Of a stretch of DNA of 64,000 nt, positions 27,503 to 34,859 are shown one piece after another. The notes beneath the pieces were generated by a model. That model saw only the letters and a list, made by a program, of their open reading frames with translations. It searched no databases and was not told where the DNA came from. Every line of letters begins with the position of its first letter. The first letter of the stretch is position 1. The DNA comes from Allosphingosinicella indica (GTDB taxonomy: Bacteria > Pseudomonadota > Alphaproteobacteria > Sphingomonadales > Sphingomonadaceae), in the NCBI RefSeq assembly GCF_900177405.1, contig NZ_LT840185.1, positions 859,501 through 923,500 on the forward strand. The letters are read 5' to 3'. The position numbers were made by a program, and so were the translations under genes.

Positions 27503-27517
27503 TTGCAGATTACGCAA
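27503..27517. promoter_or_regulatory. Putative LysR box
   Basis: TTGC-N7-GCAA contains a T-N11-A core (27504-27516), the general LTTR recognition form. It lies about 73 bp upstream of the lysR start and 108 bp upstream of the divergent lyase gene. A second dyad, CGCAA-cac-TTGCG (27561-27573), lies between it and the lyase gene and could be an activation half-site. Confidence 0.45.
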
Positions 27518-27624
27518 TGAGATTCGTCTTTTGTTGCCCTTGCCGCTCGGCCCGGATCGTCGCAACACTTGCGTCCACACCGGCGAGCGCCGCGGCGCAT
27601 CGTCCTCGGAGGGGGTTCAAGCGT

Positions 27625-28548
27625 TTGACGAACAAGCGATCGCGCATCGATTGGCGCGGCTATATTCCGGCCATCACCACTCCGTTCGACGCCGATCGCG
27701 CGCTGGATCTGAAGGCGCTCGGCACCCTGCTCGAATGGCTTCACGGCGAGGGCATGCACGGCCTCGTCATCGCCGGGACCACGGGTGAATGGCCGAGCCT
27801 CTCGGCGGACGATCGCAAGCGGCTCTTCTCCGCCGTCGGCGATCAGCTCGGCGGCAAGCTTCCGCTGCTCGCGGGCTGCACGGCCTTCACCGCCGCCGAA
27901 GTCTTGGACTTCGCGCGCCACGCCGCGGACAGCCGGATGGACGGCATCCTGGTCACCCCACCTCCCTATTTCCGGCCGAGCGCAGACGAGATCGTCGGCT
28001 TCTATTCCGACATTTCCGCCGAAACGCCGCTGCCGATCTGCGTCTACAACTGGCCGCCGGGCACCGGCATCGACATGCCACTGGAGCTGCTCAAGCGGAT
28101 CGCCGAACTGGAGAATGTCGTTGCGATCAAGCAATCGACCGGCGAGCTCCGCCGCTTCGTCGAGACCTTCTTCGCCCTGAACGATCAGGTCCGCATCTTC
28201 GGCCATGCGATGGACGAGCACGGCATAGCGCTGCTCGAGTCGCGCGGCGGCGACGGCACGATGGGCGCGGGCGCGGTGCTCGGCCGGACGCACCCCGATT
28301 TCTACAACCACCTGTGGGCCGGCGACATCGACGCGGCGCGCGAATGCGGCCGGCGTGATCGCGTCATTCTCGACGAATGGTACACGCCCGAGCTGGTCGG
28401 CCGTTTCGGCTCCGGCCCCGCGATCCTCAAGGCCGCGCTCAATGCGCAGGGCCTACCCGGCGGGCACGTCCGCCCGCCGCTGCGCGACGTCACCGCGCAG
28501 GACGCTGCGCGAATCCGGGAGACATTGGTCGCGCTGCAGCGCATCTAG
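27625..28548 (+). CDS. Dihydrodipicolinate synthase-family lyase/deaminase
   Basis: A 307-residue TIM-barrel protein of the DHDPS/N-acetylneuraminate lyase superfamily. Substrate-loop motif AGTTGEWPSLS near residues 50-60, Tyr in PICVYNWPPG and Schiff-base Lys in VVAIKQSTGE are all present. Next to a three-subunit flavin dehydrogenase, the closest known analogy is pyrroline-4-hydroxy-2-carboxylate deaminase of hydroxyproline breakdown; a 2-keto-3-deoxy-acid aldolase role is also possible. It starts at TTG 27625, 9 bases after GGAGGGGG; no ATG fits. The next gene starts 6 bp later. Confidence 0.88.
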   Translation: MTNKRSRIDWRGYIPAITTPFDADRALDLKALGTLLEWLHGEGMHGLVIAGTTGEWPSLSADDRKRLFSAVGDQLGGKLPLLAGCTAFTAAEVLDFARHAADSRMDGILVTPPPYFRPSADEIVGFYSDISAETPLPICVYNWPPGTGIDMPLELLKRIAELENVVAIKQSTGELRRFVETFFALNDQVRIFGHAMDEHGIALLESRGGDGTMGAGAVLGRTHPDFYNHLWAGDIDAARECGRRDRVILDEWYTPELVGRFGSGPAILKAALNAQGLPGGHVRPPLRDVTAQDAARIRETLVALQRI

Positions 28549-28554
28549 GGTGCC

Positions 28555-29730
28555 ATGAAACGAAGCGACGTGCTGGTCATCGGCGGCGGGCTGATCGGCT
28601 GCGCCACCGCATGGCGGCTCGCCGCGGCGGGCGCGCGGGTGACGCTGATCGAGGCCGGCGACATCAATGCCGGCGCGTCTGGCCAGAATGCGGGATCGCT
28701 GCATTTCCAGATCGAGCGGCGCTTCATCGAACATGGCGATGCGCTGGCCGACCAGGCGGCGCGGATCGTCGTGCTCAACCGCCTTGCAGTTGACGATTGG
28801 CGCGGGATCGAGGCGGAGCTCGGCGCCGACCTGCATGTCGCGATGAACGGCGGGCTGATGGTCGCCGAGACGCCGGCCGATGTCGCATTGCTGGAAGCCA
28901 AGGCGCGACGCGAAGCGGCCGAAGGGCTCGACAGCCGCCTGATCGATGGTGACGAAGCGCGCCGCATCGCGCCCTATCTCGCCCCCCACATTCTCGCCGC
29001 CTGCCATGCCCCCGACGAAGGCCATGCCAATCCGCGCGCGCTGACGCCCGCGCTCGTCGCAGCCGCCCGGCAGTCGGGCGCCGAAATCGTGACGCACGCC
29101 CCCGTGCGCAGCATCGATAAGGCCGCGTCCGGCTTCACCGTGCGCACGGAAGCGGAAAGCTATGCCGCCGACCGCATCCTCGTCGCGTGCGGCGTGTGGA
29201 CGCAGCACGTTTGCGCGCTCGCCAATCTGCACATGCCGCTGTTTCCTGTTGCGCTATTGATGAACGCGACCGAGCGCACCGCGCCGGCAGTTCCGCACCT
29301 CATCCAGCATGCCGGGCGGCGGCTGTCGATGAAGCAGGCGCACGCCGGCAACATCCTGATCGGCGGCGGCTGGCCGTCGCGGATGCGCCAGCGGGCGGAA
29401 GGCGGGTTCGATCTTTCGGCGCGTCCAGAGATCCTCGAGGCCTCGCTCGCCGGCAACCTCCGCGCGGCGATCGACACGGTGCCGATGGTGGCACGGCTCA
29501 ACCTCATCCGGAGTTGGACGGGGATGACCGCCGTCAGCGCCGACCAGCTACCCATCGCCGGCGAAGTGCCGCGGCTCCCCGGCTTCTACGTCGCGGGCGG
29601 CGGATCGGCCTTCACCCTCGGCCTCACCATCGCGCGGCTGCTCGCCGAGGCGATGACGGGCGGGCGCGCCGAACCGCTCGACATCCTGTCGCCCGCGCGG
29701 TTCGAGCATCTGAACGGGTTCATGGGATGA
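28555..29730 (+). CDS. FAD-dependent amine/amino-acid dehydrogenase, DAAO-like subunit
   Basis: A 391-residue DAAO/GlyOx-fold flavoprotein. The dinucleotide-binding motif VLVIGGGLIGCATAWRLA is at the N-terminus, a covalent- or FAD-contacting segment follows (NAGASGQNAGSLH), and the C-terminal FAD motif is VAGGGSAFTLGLTIARLLA. It probably oxidises a D-amino or imino acid C-N bond. The stop overlaps the start of the small [2Fe-2S] gene (ATGA), which overlaps the third subunit gene. This order is that of opine oxidase, HcnABC and D-hydroxyproline dehydrogenase complexes, so this is the catalytic beta-type subunit. Confidence 0.9.
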   Translation: MKRSDVLVIGGGLIGCATAWRLAAAGARVTLIEAGDINAGASGQNAGSLHFQIERRFIEHGDALADQAARIVVLNRLAVDDWRGIEAELGADLHVAMNGGLMVAETPADVALLEAKARREAAEGLDSRLIDGDEARRIAPYLAPHILAACHAPDEGHANPRALTPALVAAARQSGAEIVTHAPVRSIDKAASGFTVRTEAESYAADRILVACGVWTQHVCALANLHMPLFPVALLMNATERTAPAVPHLIQHAGRRLSMKQAHAGNILIGGGWPSRMRQRAEGGFDLSARPEILEASLAGNLRAAIDTVPMVARLNLIRSWTGMTAVSADQLPIAGEVPRLPGFYVAGGGSAFTLGLTIARLLAEAMTGGRAEPLDILSPARFEHLNGFMG

Positions 29731-30005
29731 GCGGCGCGCGGATCGAGAAGGGCGTGCAACGCGGTGCCGAGGTGACGCTCACCATCGACGGCGTCGCGAT
29801 GACCGCGTTCGAGGGCGAGACGATCGCCGCGGCGATGCTCGCCGCCGGTCGCGATCGCTTCCGCGACGACGGGGGTCCACGCGGCATGTTCTGCAACATG
29901 GGCACCTGCGGCGAATGTATGGTGACCCTCGCGCCCGACGGCCGGCGCGTGCGCGCGTGCGTGACCGCGGTGCAAGGCGGCATGCAGGTCGTGACGGATG
30001 GCTGA
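29727..30005 (+). CDS. [2Fe-2S]-binding small subunit of the flavin dehydrogenase
   Basis: A 92-residue ferredoxin-like protein of the HcnA/SoxA-N type. Cysteines in MFCNMGTCGECMVTL plus a fourth in RVRACVTAV form the plant-type [2Fe-2S] signature. It would carry electrons between the two flavin subunits. The ATG overlaps the previous stop (ATGA) and its 3' end overlaps the next gene by 8 bp, consistent with assembly of a heterotrimer. Confidence 0.9.
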   Translation: MSGARIEKGVQRGAEVTLTIDGVAMTAFEGETIAAAMLAAGRDRFRDDGGPRGMFCNMGTCGECMVTLAPDGRRVRACVTAVQGGMQVVTDG

Positions 30006-31383
30006 GGCCTATGATCTCGTCATCGTCGGCGGCGGGCCGGCCGGGCAGGCCGCCGCGCTGGCGCTCGACGGATCGGGCGTCCGCATCGCGGTCGTCGATG
30101 AGCAGCCGCGCCCCGGCGGCCAGATCCTCCGCCGGCCGCCCGCGGCCTTCCGGGTCCGCGACTGGCTGCAAGGCCACGAATATGGTCCGCTGAAGAAACA
30201 GCTCGCCGCCTTCGAGGCGCTGCGCAACGTCGAATGGCTGGGCGGCCGCTCGGTGCTGGGCTTGGCGCGCGAGGACGGCGGGTTCGCGCTCAGCCTGTCC
30301 GGTCCGGAGGGCGCCTCGCGCCTCACCGCTCCGCGCGTGCTGATCGCCGCCGGCTGCCAGGATCTCGCCGTCCCGGTTCCCGGCTGGACGCTGCCCGGCG
30401 TCTATACCGCGGGCGGGCTCCAGACCTTGCTCAAGAGCCAGCAGATTGTGCCGGGTGAGCGGATTCTGCTCGCCGGGACGCACCCGTTGCAGCTCGTCAT
30501 TGCCGAGCAGATCGTCGCGGCAGGCGGCACACTGGCGGCGGTGCTTTTCGCCCAGCCGCGAGCCGTGATGCTCCGCACTTCGCTCGCACACCCTGGCGCC
30601 GCGCTTGCCCACCCGCGCAACCTCCTCGCCGCCGCGCATGCGGAACGCGCGCTGCGCCGTGCCGGGGTTCCGCTCCTGTATGGACACTCGCTCGATGCGA
30701 TCACCGGGGAAGGCCGCGTGGGAGCGGTGACGACCGATACGCAAACCATCGCCTGCGACAGCGTGGGGCTTTGCTACGGCTTCGTCCCGCAATCGGCGCT
30801 GCCGCGCATGGCTGGTGCGCGCATGCGGCCCGCCGGTCGCGCCGGGGGCTGGGCCGCGGAGCATGATTATTGGATGCGCTCCAGCGTGCCAGGCTTGTGG
30901 GTCGCGGGCGAGACGACCGGCGTCGCCGGCGCGCCCGCAGCGATGGCGGCGGGACGCATCGCCGGTATCGGCATCGCGCGCGACAGTGGTACGATCGACG
31001 CACAGACCGCCGAGCGCGGCGCAGCGTCCGCCCGGCGCGACCATGCGAAACGCCTCGGCTTCGCACGGCTGCTCGATGCGGTCGCCGACCCCCGTGGCTA
31101 TTGGCCCGCTGCCGATACCAACCTCATCGCCTGCCGCTGCGAGAATGTGACGTTTGGGGCGATCGACGCCGCCATCGCCGACGGCGGCACCGCCAACGCC
31201 GTGAAGCTCGCCACCCGCTGCGGCATGGGCCCGTGCCAGGGGCGCAATTGCGAACCGACTTTGCTGCGTCGGCTTGCGGATGCAGGCCGCCCCGAAGATC
31301 CCGGCTTCGCGCAGCGATTCCCCGCACGTCCGGTCCCGATCGGCGATCTCGCCGCGCCGCCCGGCGGATTGCCCATTGGCTGA
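29998..31383 (+). CDS. FAD/NAD(P)-binding oxidoreductase with C-terminal BFD-like domain
   Basis: The third subunit (461 aa) of the complex, similar to HcnB/opine oxidase alpha/D-hydroxyproline dehydrogenase. Two nucleotide-binding motifs are visible: DLVIVGGGPAGQAAALAL at the start and a second near GERILLAGTHPLQLVIAEQI. The C-terminal 70 residues carry four cysteines in CRCEN...CGMGPCQGRNC, a BFD-like [2Fe-2S] domain. It transfers electrons from the catalytic subunit to an acceptor, probably the respiratory chain. It begins inside the small subunit gene. Confidence 0.9.
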   Translation: MAEAYDLVIVGGGPAGQAAALALDGSGVRIAVVDEQPRPGGQILRRPPAAFRVRDWLQGHEYGPLKKQLAAFEALRNVEWLGGRSVLGLAREDGGFALSLSGPEGASRLTAPRVLIAAGCQDLAVPVPGWTLPGVYTAGGLQTLLKSQQIVPGERILLAGTHPLQLVIAEQIVAAGGTLAAVLFAQPRAVMLRTSLAHPGAALAHPRNLLAAAHAERALRRAGVPLLYGHSLDAITGEGRVGAVTTDTQTIACDSVGLCYGFVPQSALPRMAGARMRPAGRAGGWAAEHDYWMRSSVPGLWVAGETTGVAGAPAAMAAGRIAGIGIARDSGTIDAQTAERGAASARRDHAKRLGFARLLDAVADPRGYWPAADTNLIACRCENVTFGAIDAAIADGGTANAVKLATRCGMGPCQGRNCEPTLLRRLADAGRPEDPGFAQRFPARPVPIGDLAAPPGGLPIG

Positions 31384-31469
31384 TTGCACAAGCGGCAACG
31401 ATCTTTTCGATGCTGCCCGTTGCCCTCCGCTCACCCCGCCGACACACTTTGCGCCAAAGGAGAGCCCCG

Positions 31470-31958
31470 ATGTCCGCCGCCCCCGAGAAGCCCGCATTCC
31501 TCGCCGTCGATCACATCTCGTGGACGGTGCCTGATCTGGAGGAAGCGCTCGGCTTCTATTGCGGTGTGATCGGTGCGGAAGAGCTGTTCCGCATGGGCCC
31601 GCTCGATGCCGCGGACATGCCCGCCGAGGCCGACGGCCGCGACTGGATGGAGGCGCATGTTGGCGTGAAGGGCGCGAAGCTGACGCTCGCCATGCTCAAG
31701 CTCACCGACAATATGAACTTCCAGCTCGTCCAGTATGACAAGCCCGACGATCGCCGCCAGGAGCTGCCGCGCAATTGCGATCGCGGCGGCCATCATCTCG
31801 GCCTCAAGGTCGACGACGTCGATAAGGCGATCGCCTATCTCACAGCGCACGGCTGCACCGCGCTGGAGACGATCCACATCTCCGAAGGCCCGCTGGCCGG
31901 CAAGAAGAACGTCTACATGCTCGATCCCTTCGGGCATCAGCTCGAGATCGTCGACTGA
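31470..31958 (+). CDS. VOC (glyoxalase/dioxygenase) family protein
   Basis: A 162-residue vicinal-oxygen-chelate protein with paired beta-alpha-beta-beta-beta modules. Likely metal ligands are His in FLAVDHISWTVPDLE, His in RGGHHLGLKVDD and Glu in DPFGHQLEIVD. It may be an isomerase, epimerase or lyase acting on a pathway intermediate. AAAGGAGA precedes the ATG. It lies 86 bp after the dehydrogenase gene and 26 bp before ridA on the same strand. Confidence 0.85.
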   Translation: MSAAPEKPAFLAVDHISWTVPDLEEALGFYCGVIGAEELFRMGPLDAADMPAEADGRDWMEAHVGVKGAKLTLAMLKLTDNMNFQLVQYDKPDDRRQELPRNCDRGGHHLGLKVDDVDKAIAYLTAHGCTALETIHISEGPLAGKKNVYMLDPFGHQLEIVD

Positions 31959-31984
31959 CCTAAATAGCCAATACGGAGGCGCAC

Positions 31985-32392
31985 ATGGCCAACAGCAAGA
32001 TCAACCCCGCCGGCCTGTACGACGCCGTCGGCTACGGCTTTTCGCACGCTGCGGTGCAGGAAGGCGGGCGGACGCTCCACCTCGCTGGGCAGGTGGCGTG
32101 GGACAAGGATTGCAACGTCGTCGGCGGCGGCGACCTCGCTGCGCAGACCCGCCAGGCGCTCGCCAATCTCAAAGCGGTGCTCGCCGAAGCCGGCGCGACC
32201 CCGGCGGACATCGTGCGGCTGCGCACCTATGTCGTCGATCACAATCCCGAAAAGCTCGGTCCCGTGCTCGGCGAGATCGGCGCATTCTATGACGGCGGCA
32301 CCCCCGCCCCCAACACCTTCATCGGCGTCGCCGCGCTAGCCCTCCCCTATTTCCTCGTCGAGATCGAGGCGACCGCGGCGCTGGAGGCTTGA
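31985..32392 (+). CDS. RidA-family enamine/imine deaminase
   Basis: A 135-residue protein of the RidA (YjgF/YER057c/UK114) family, which hydrolyses reactive imines and enamines to oxoacids and ammonia. Family features include LHLAGQVAWDKDCNVVGGGD, QTRQALANLKAVLAEAG, the key Arg in RLRTYVVD and Glu in FLVEIEATA. Its place after an amino-acid-oxidising flavoenzyme makes chemical sense: it would clear the imine product. Confidence 0.9.
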   Translation: MANSKINPAGLYDAVGYGFSHAAVQEGGRTLHLAGQVAWDKDCNVVGGGDLAAQTRQALANLKAVLAEAGATPADIVRLRTYVVDHNPEKLGPVLGEIGAFYDGGTPAPNTFIGVAALALPYFLVEIEATAALEA

Positions 32393-32437
32393 TTGGATTG
32401 CTAAGCGTGGCCTAATTTGGCCGCGGGAGCGACGCCG

Positions 32438-32785
32438 ATGATCGACGCCAGAAGGGGCTGCGCGATATTTCTCTTTATATGCGCGATGCTCGGAATGTGT
32501 GCCTGGATATTAGATGACACACCACCCTTTAGTCATGTTTCGTACATCATAACAGTTTTTGTATATATCGCCGGCATGATAACATGTGTTTACTACATAG
32601 CTAGATCGCCGGATAAACATCCCCTTCGAATAATATCGGGATGTCTTTTCGCATCAACATTGAGCATAATGATTTTTAAGGACGTTACTAATTTACACCT
32701 GCTTTTAAACGCAGCGATCTGCTTATTAGGCTCATTGATGATACTTAGGCGACAACAAGTGGGCCATCGTGATGGCGGCTTTTGA
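32438..32785 (+). CDS. AT-rich membrane protein of unknown function (115 aa)
   Basis: A 115-residue protein with four predicted membrane helices (CAIFLFICAMLGMCAWIL, YIITVFVYIAGMITCVYYIA, IISGCLFASTLSIMIF and NLHLLLNAAICLLGSLMIL). A GGGAG site lies about 9 bases before the ATG; a TTG at 32417 would add seven residues. Codon use (ATA, TTA, TTT) and base composition differ sharply from all neighbours, suggesting horizontal origin. I do not recognise the family. Confidence 0.65.
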   Translation: MIDARRGCAIFLFICAMLGMCAWILDDTPPFSHVSYIITVFVYIAGMITCVYYIARSPDKHPLRIISGCLFASTLSIMIFKDVTNLHLLLNAAICLLGSLMILRRQQVGHRDGGF

Positions 32786-32827
32786 ACTATCCGGTGCCAA
32801 TTCCCGGTATTGCCGTTGGTGATCGGA

Positions 32828-33046
32828 TCAAGTCTGCTGGATAAAGCCCCGATCCGCCCACACCGAATGCGTGCCGCTGCTGATCTTGTGGGGTAGGGCG
32901 ATGCGGCAGACGGGGCCGTCGGAGAAGCGCCTGGCATCGATCAGGATGCATTCCGACGTACCCCGGTTTTCATCGGTGATGAAGCTGACGAGATAGCCGT
33001 CGTCCTCTTCGCTCGCGCCGGTTGCGGGGTGGCTGCCTAGGGGTGA
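32828..33046 (-). pseudogene. Remnant of a second carotenoid-oxygenase gene (3' end only)
   Basis: About 190 bp align, gap-free and at high identity, with the 3' end of the intact carotenoid oxygenase gene (compare 32849-33040 with 33360-33551). In frame it encodes EEDDGYLVSF, DARRFSDGPVCRIALPH and KISSGTHSVWADRGFIQQT then stop. Homology ends upstream near 33040 and the frame meets a stop just beyond (VNSPLGSHP preceded by TAG). There is no start codon or N-terminus. Its tail (GFIQQT) differs from that of the intact gene (ATFSDF). Confidence 0.85.
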
Positions 33047-33148
33047 ATTGACCTACAGCGTAGAGATAGGCTGAGCTTCATCCAAATTTCTTCTGGTTGC
33101 GCTGCAACCGCATTTCAGCCGGTTTGATAGATCAGAGTAGGATGAAAA

Positions 33149-33322
33149 ATGCAGATATTGCGCGTCCTTCTTACATTACTGGCCGTCGCCGTAACAGCCT
33201 TGTCATATCATATATACAATAATTTCTATAGCGGTAAGTTATCCTACCTTCTGATTTTAGGGCTTGCTACTGTCATATCGGTTATAATCGTAGGCCTTAT
33301 CAGACATCTTAATAAGATTTGA
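33149..33322 (+). CDS. Small AT-rich membrane protein (57 aa)
   Basis: A 57-codon frame, ATG 33149 to TGA 33322, behind an AGGA site at 6 bases. It encodes MQILRVLLTLLAVAVTALSY, a polar linker HIYNNFYSGK and a second hydrophobic segment (YLLILGLATVISVIIVGLI), so two membrane helices with a basic end (RHLNKI). It is AT-rich like the 115-aa gene, and convergent with the carotenoid oxygenase gene 15 bp away. No family recognised. Confidence 0.55.
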   Translation: MQILRVLLTLLAVAVTALSYHIYNNFYSGKLSYLLILGLATVISVIIVGLIRHLNKI

Positions 33323-33337
33323 CTTGCAGATACAATC

Positions 33338-34807
33338 TCAAAAATCGCTAAACGTTGCCCGATCCGCCCACACGGAATGCGTACCACTGCTGATCTTGTG
33401 GGGCAGGGCGATGCGGCAGACGGGGCCGTCGGAGAAGCGTCTGGCGTCGATCAGGATGCATTCCGACGTGCCCTTGTTCTCGTCGATGACGAAGCTGACG
33501 AGATAGCCGTCGTCCTCTTCGCGCCCGCCGGTGCGCGGGGCGAAGGGGGCTTCGCTGGCGTAGCGGCCATCCTCCAGCCGCAGTTCCTCCGCGGTGCCGG
33601 TTTCCAGATCGTGTTTTACGAAGCCGTTGAACAGGAACCAGCCGGGCCGCGAGGTCACCGAATAGGCATAGCGATAGGGCCGGCCGGCGAAGCGCTGGTT
33701 GATCATGCCGAACTCGACGATCCGGTCGTCCAGCCGCTCCTCGCGCGTGGAGCCGTCCTTCAGGTTGAAGCGCCAGCGGTGGAGGCGGCTCTTGAAGCTG
33801 TGCATGTCGAGCAGACCCATCAGATGCTCGTGCCCTTCGACCCCGCCTTCGGCCAGCGGCGGCGGGGTCGGATCTTCCTGGAAATAGCCGTCGAGGACGA
33901 TCTCGTCGCCGTCCTCATAGGCGTTGTTGAAGTGGAGGACGTAGCAGGGATCGGCCTCGAACCAGCGCACCTCGTCGCTCCGGCCGTAGCGCGGCAGGAT
34001 GGCGAAGCGCGACTTGACGTCCGGGTGCAGCCGCACCGCGTGGATGCCGCGCTTGAGCAGCCCCTCGTCCCAGAAGACCGGGAAGTCGTTGAGGATCGAG
34101 AAATTCTCGGTGAACGCCATGTCGTGCGGCAGCCGCGGGCCGGGGAGCGGCACCGGCACATAATGTTTCAGCCGCCCGTCCGCGCCGACGACGCCATAAT
34201 GCATGTAGGGCGCGTGCTTGGAATAGTTGAAGAACAAGAGTTCGCCGGTGCGCTCGTCGACCTTGGGGTGCGCCGAGACACCGTCGATCGGCGCCCAAGG
34301 TGCGACGCCCAAGTCCTCCAGCGTCTCGGGATCGAGCGCATAGGCTTCGCCGCACTGATAGAAGGTGGCGAGCAGCTTGCCGGCGTGGACGACGACATCG
34401 GTGCTGGCATTGTCCTTGAGCGAGCCATGCGCGCCGTAGCCCGGGCGCAGCGAGGTGCCCGGCGGATCGGCGAGCCCGCCCCATAGCGAGCGGCCCGCGG
34501 TCTGCTCGGCGACGAAGCAGCGGGTGCGGACGAAACGGTTGCGGTAACTCGCCCGTCCGCCCGAGAAACTGATCTGGTGGATCATTGCATCGCCGTCGAA
34601 CGGATGGTGCCGGCCGAGCGGATTGTGCACCTGATTCTCGGTGTTGCGGATGTAGACGCCGTCGATGTCGTCGGGGATCGTGCCCTCGATCACCTCCAGA
34701 TCCTCCGCATCGACCTCCTCGTGCAGCGGCGTCCAGGCCCCCGAGAGATAGGGATGGTTGGAGCCGCCGAAGTCGGAGACGATGGGAGGCAGGCGGGTGA
34801 TCTTCAT
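33338..34807 (-). CDS. Carotenoid oxygenase-family dioxygenase (altered C-terminal tail)
   Basis: A 489-residue non-heme iron dioxygenase of the carotenoid cleavage/lignostilbene dioxygenase family, which splits conjugated double bonds to two carbonyls. The four iron-ligand histidines are visible in SAHPKVD, LPHDMAF, VLHFNNAYED and SSGTHSVWAD. The N-terminus IPDDIDGVYIRNTENQVH is typical. There is no signal peptide, so it is cytoplasmic. The last six residues (ATFSDF) differ from the tail kept in the nearby duplicate fragment, so the 3' end was probably rewritten by the AT-rich insertion. It follows the TBDR gene by 52 bp. Confidence 0.9.
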   Translation of the reverse strand: MKITRLPPIVSDFGGSNHPYLSGAWTPLHEEVDAEDLEVIEGTIPDDIDGVYIRNTENQVHNPLGRHHPFDGDAMIHQISFSGGRASYRNRFVRTRCFVAEQTAGRSLWGGLADPPGTSLRPGYGAHGSLKDNASTDVVVHAGKLLATFYQCGEAYALDPETLEDLGVAPWAPIDGVSAHPKVDERTGELLFFNYSKHAPYMHYGVVGADGRLKHYVPVPLPGPRLPHDMAFTENFSILNDFPVFWDEGLLKRGIHAVRLHPDVKSRFAILPRYGRSDEVRWFEADPCYVLHFNNAYEDGDEIVLDGYFQEDPTPPPLAEGGVEGHEHLMGLLDMHSFKSRLHRWRFNLKDGSTREERLDDRIVEFGMINQRFAGRPYRYAYSVTSRPGWFLFNGFVKHDLETGTAEELRLEDGRYASEAPFAPRTGGREEDDGYLVSFVIDENKGTSECILIDARRFSDGPVCRIALPHKISSGTHSVWADRATFSDF

Positions 34808-34859
34808 GCGTATGCGGTCCTCTCGGCCGGAGCGCCCGGCAAGGCGCGCCGGCGACTGG

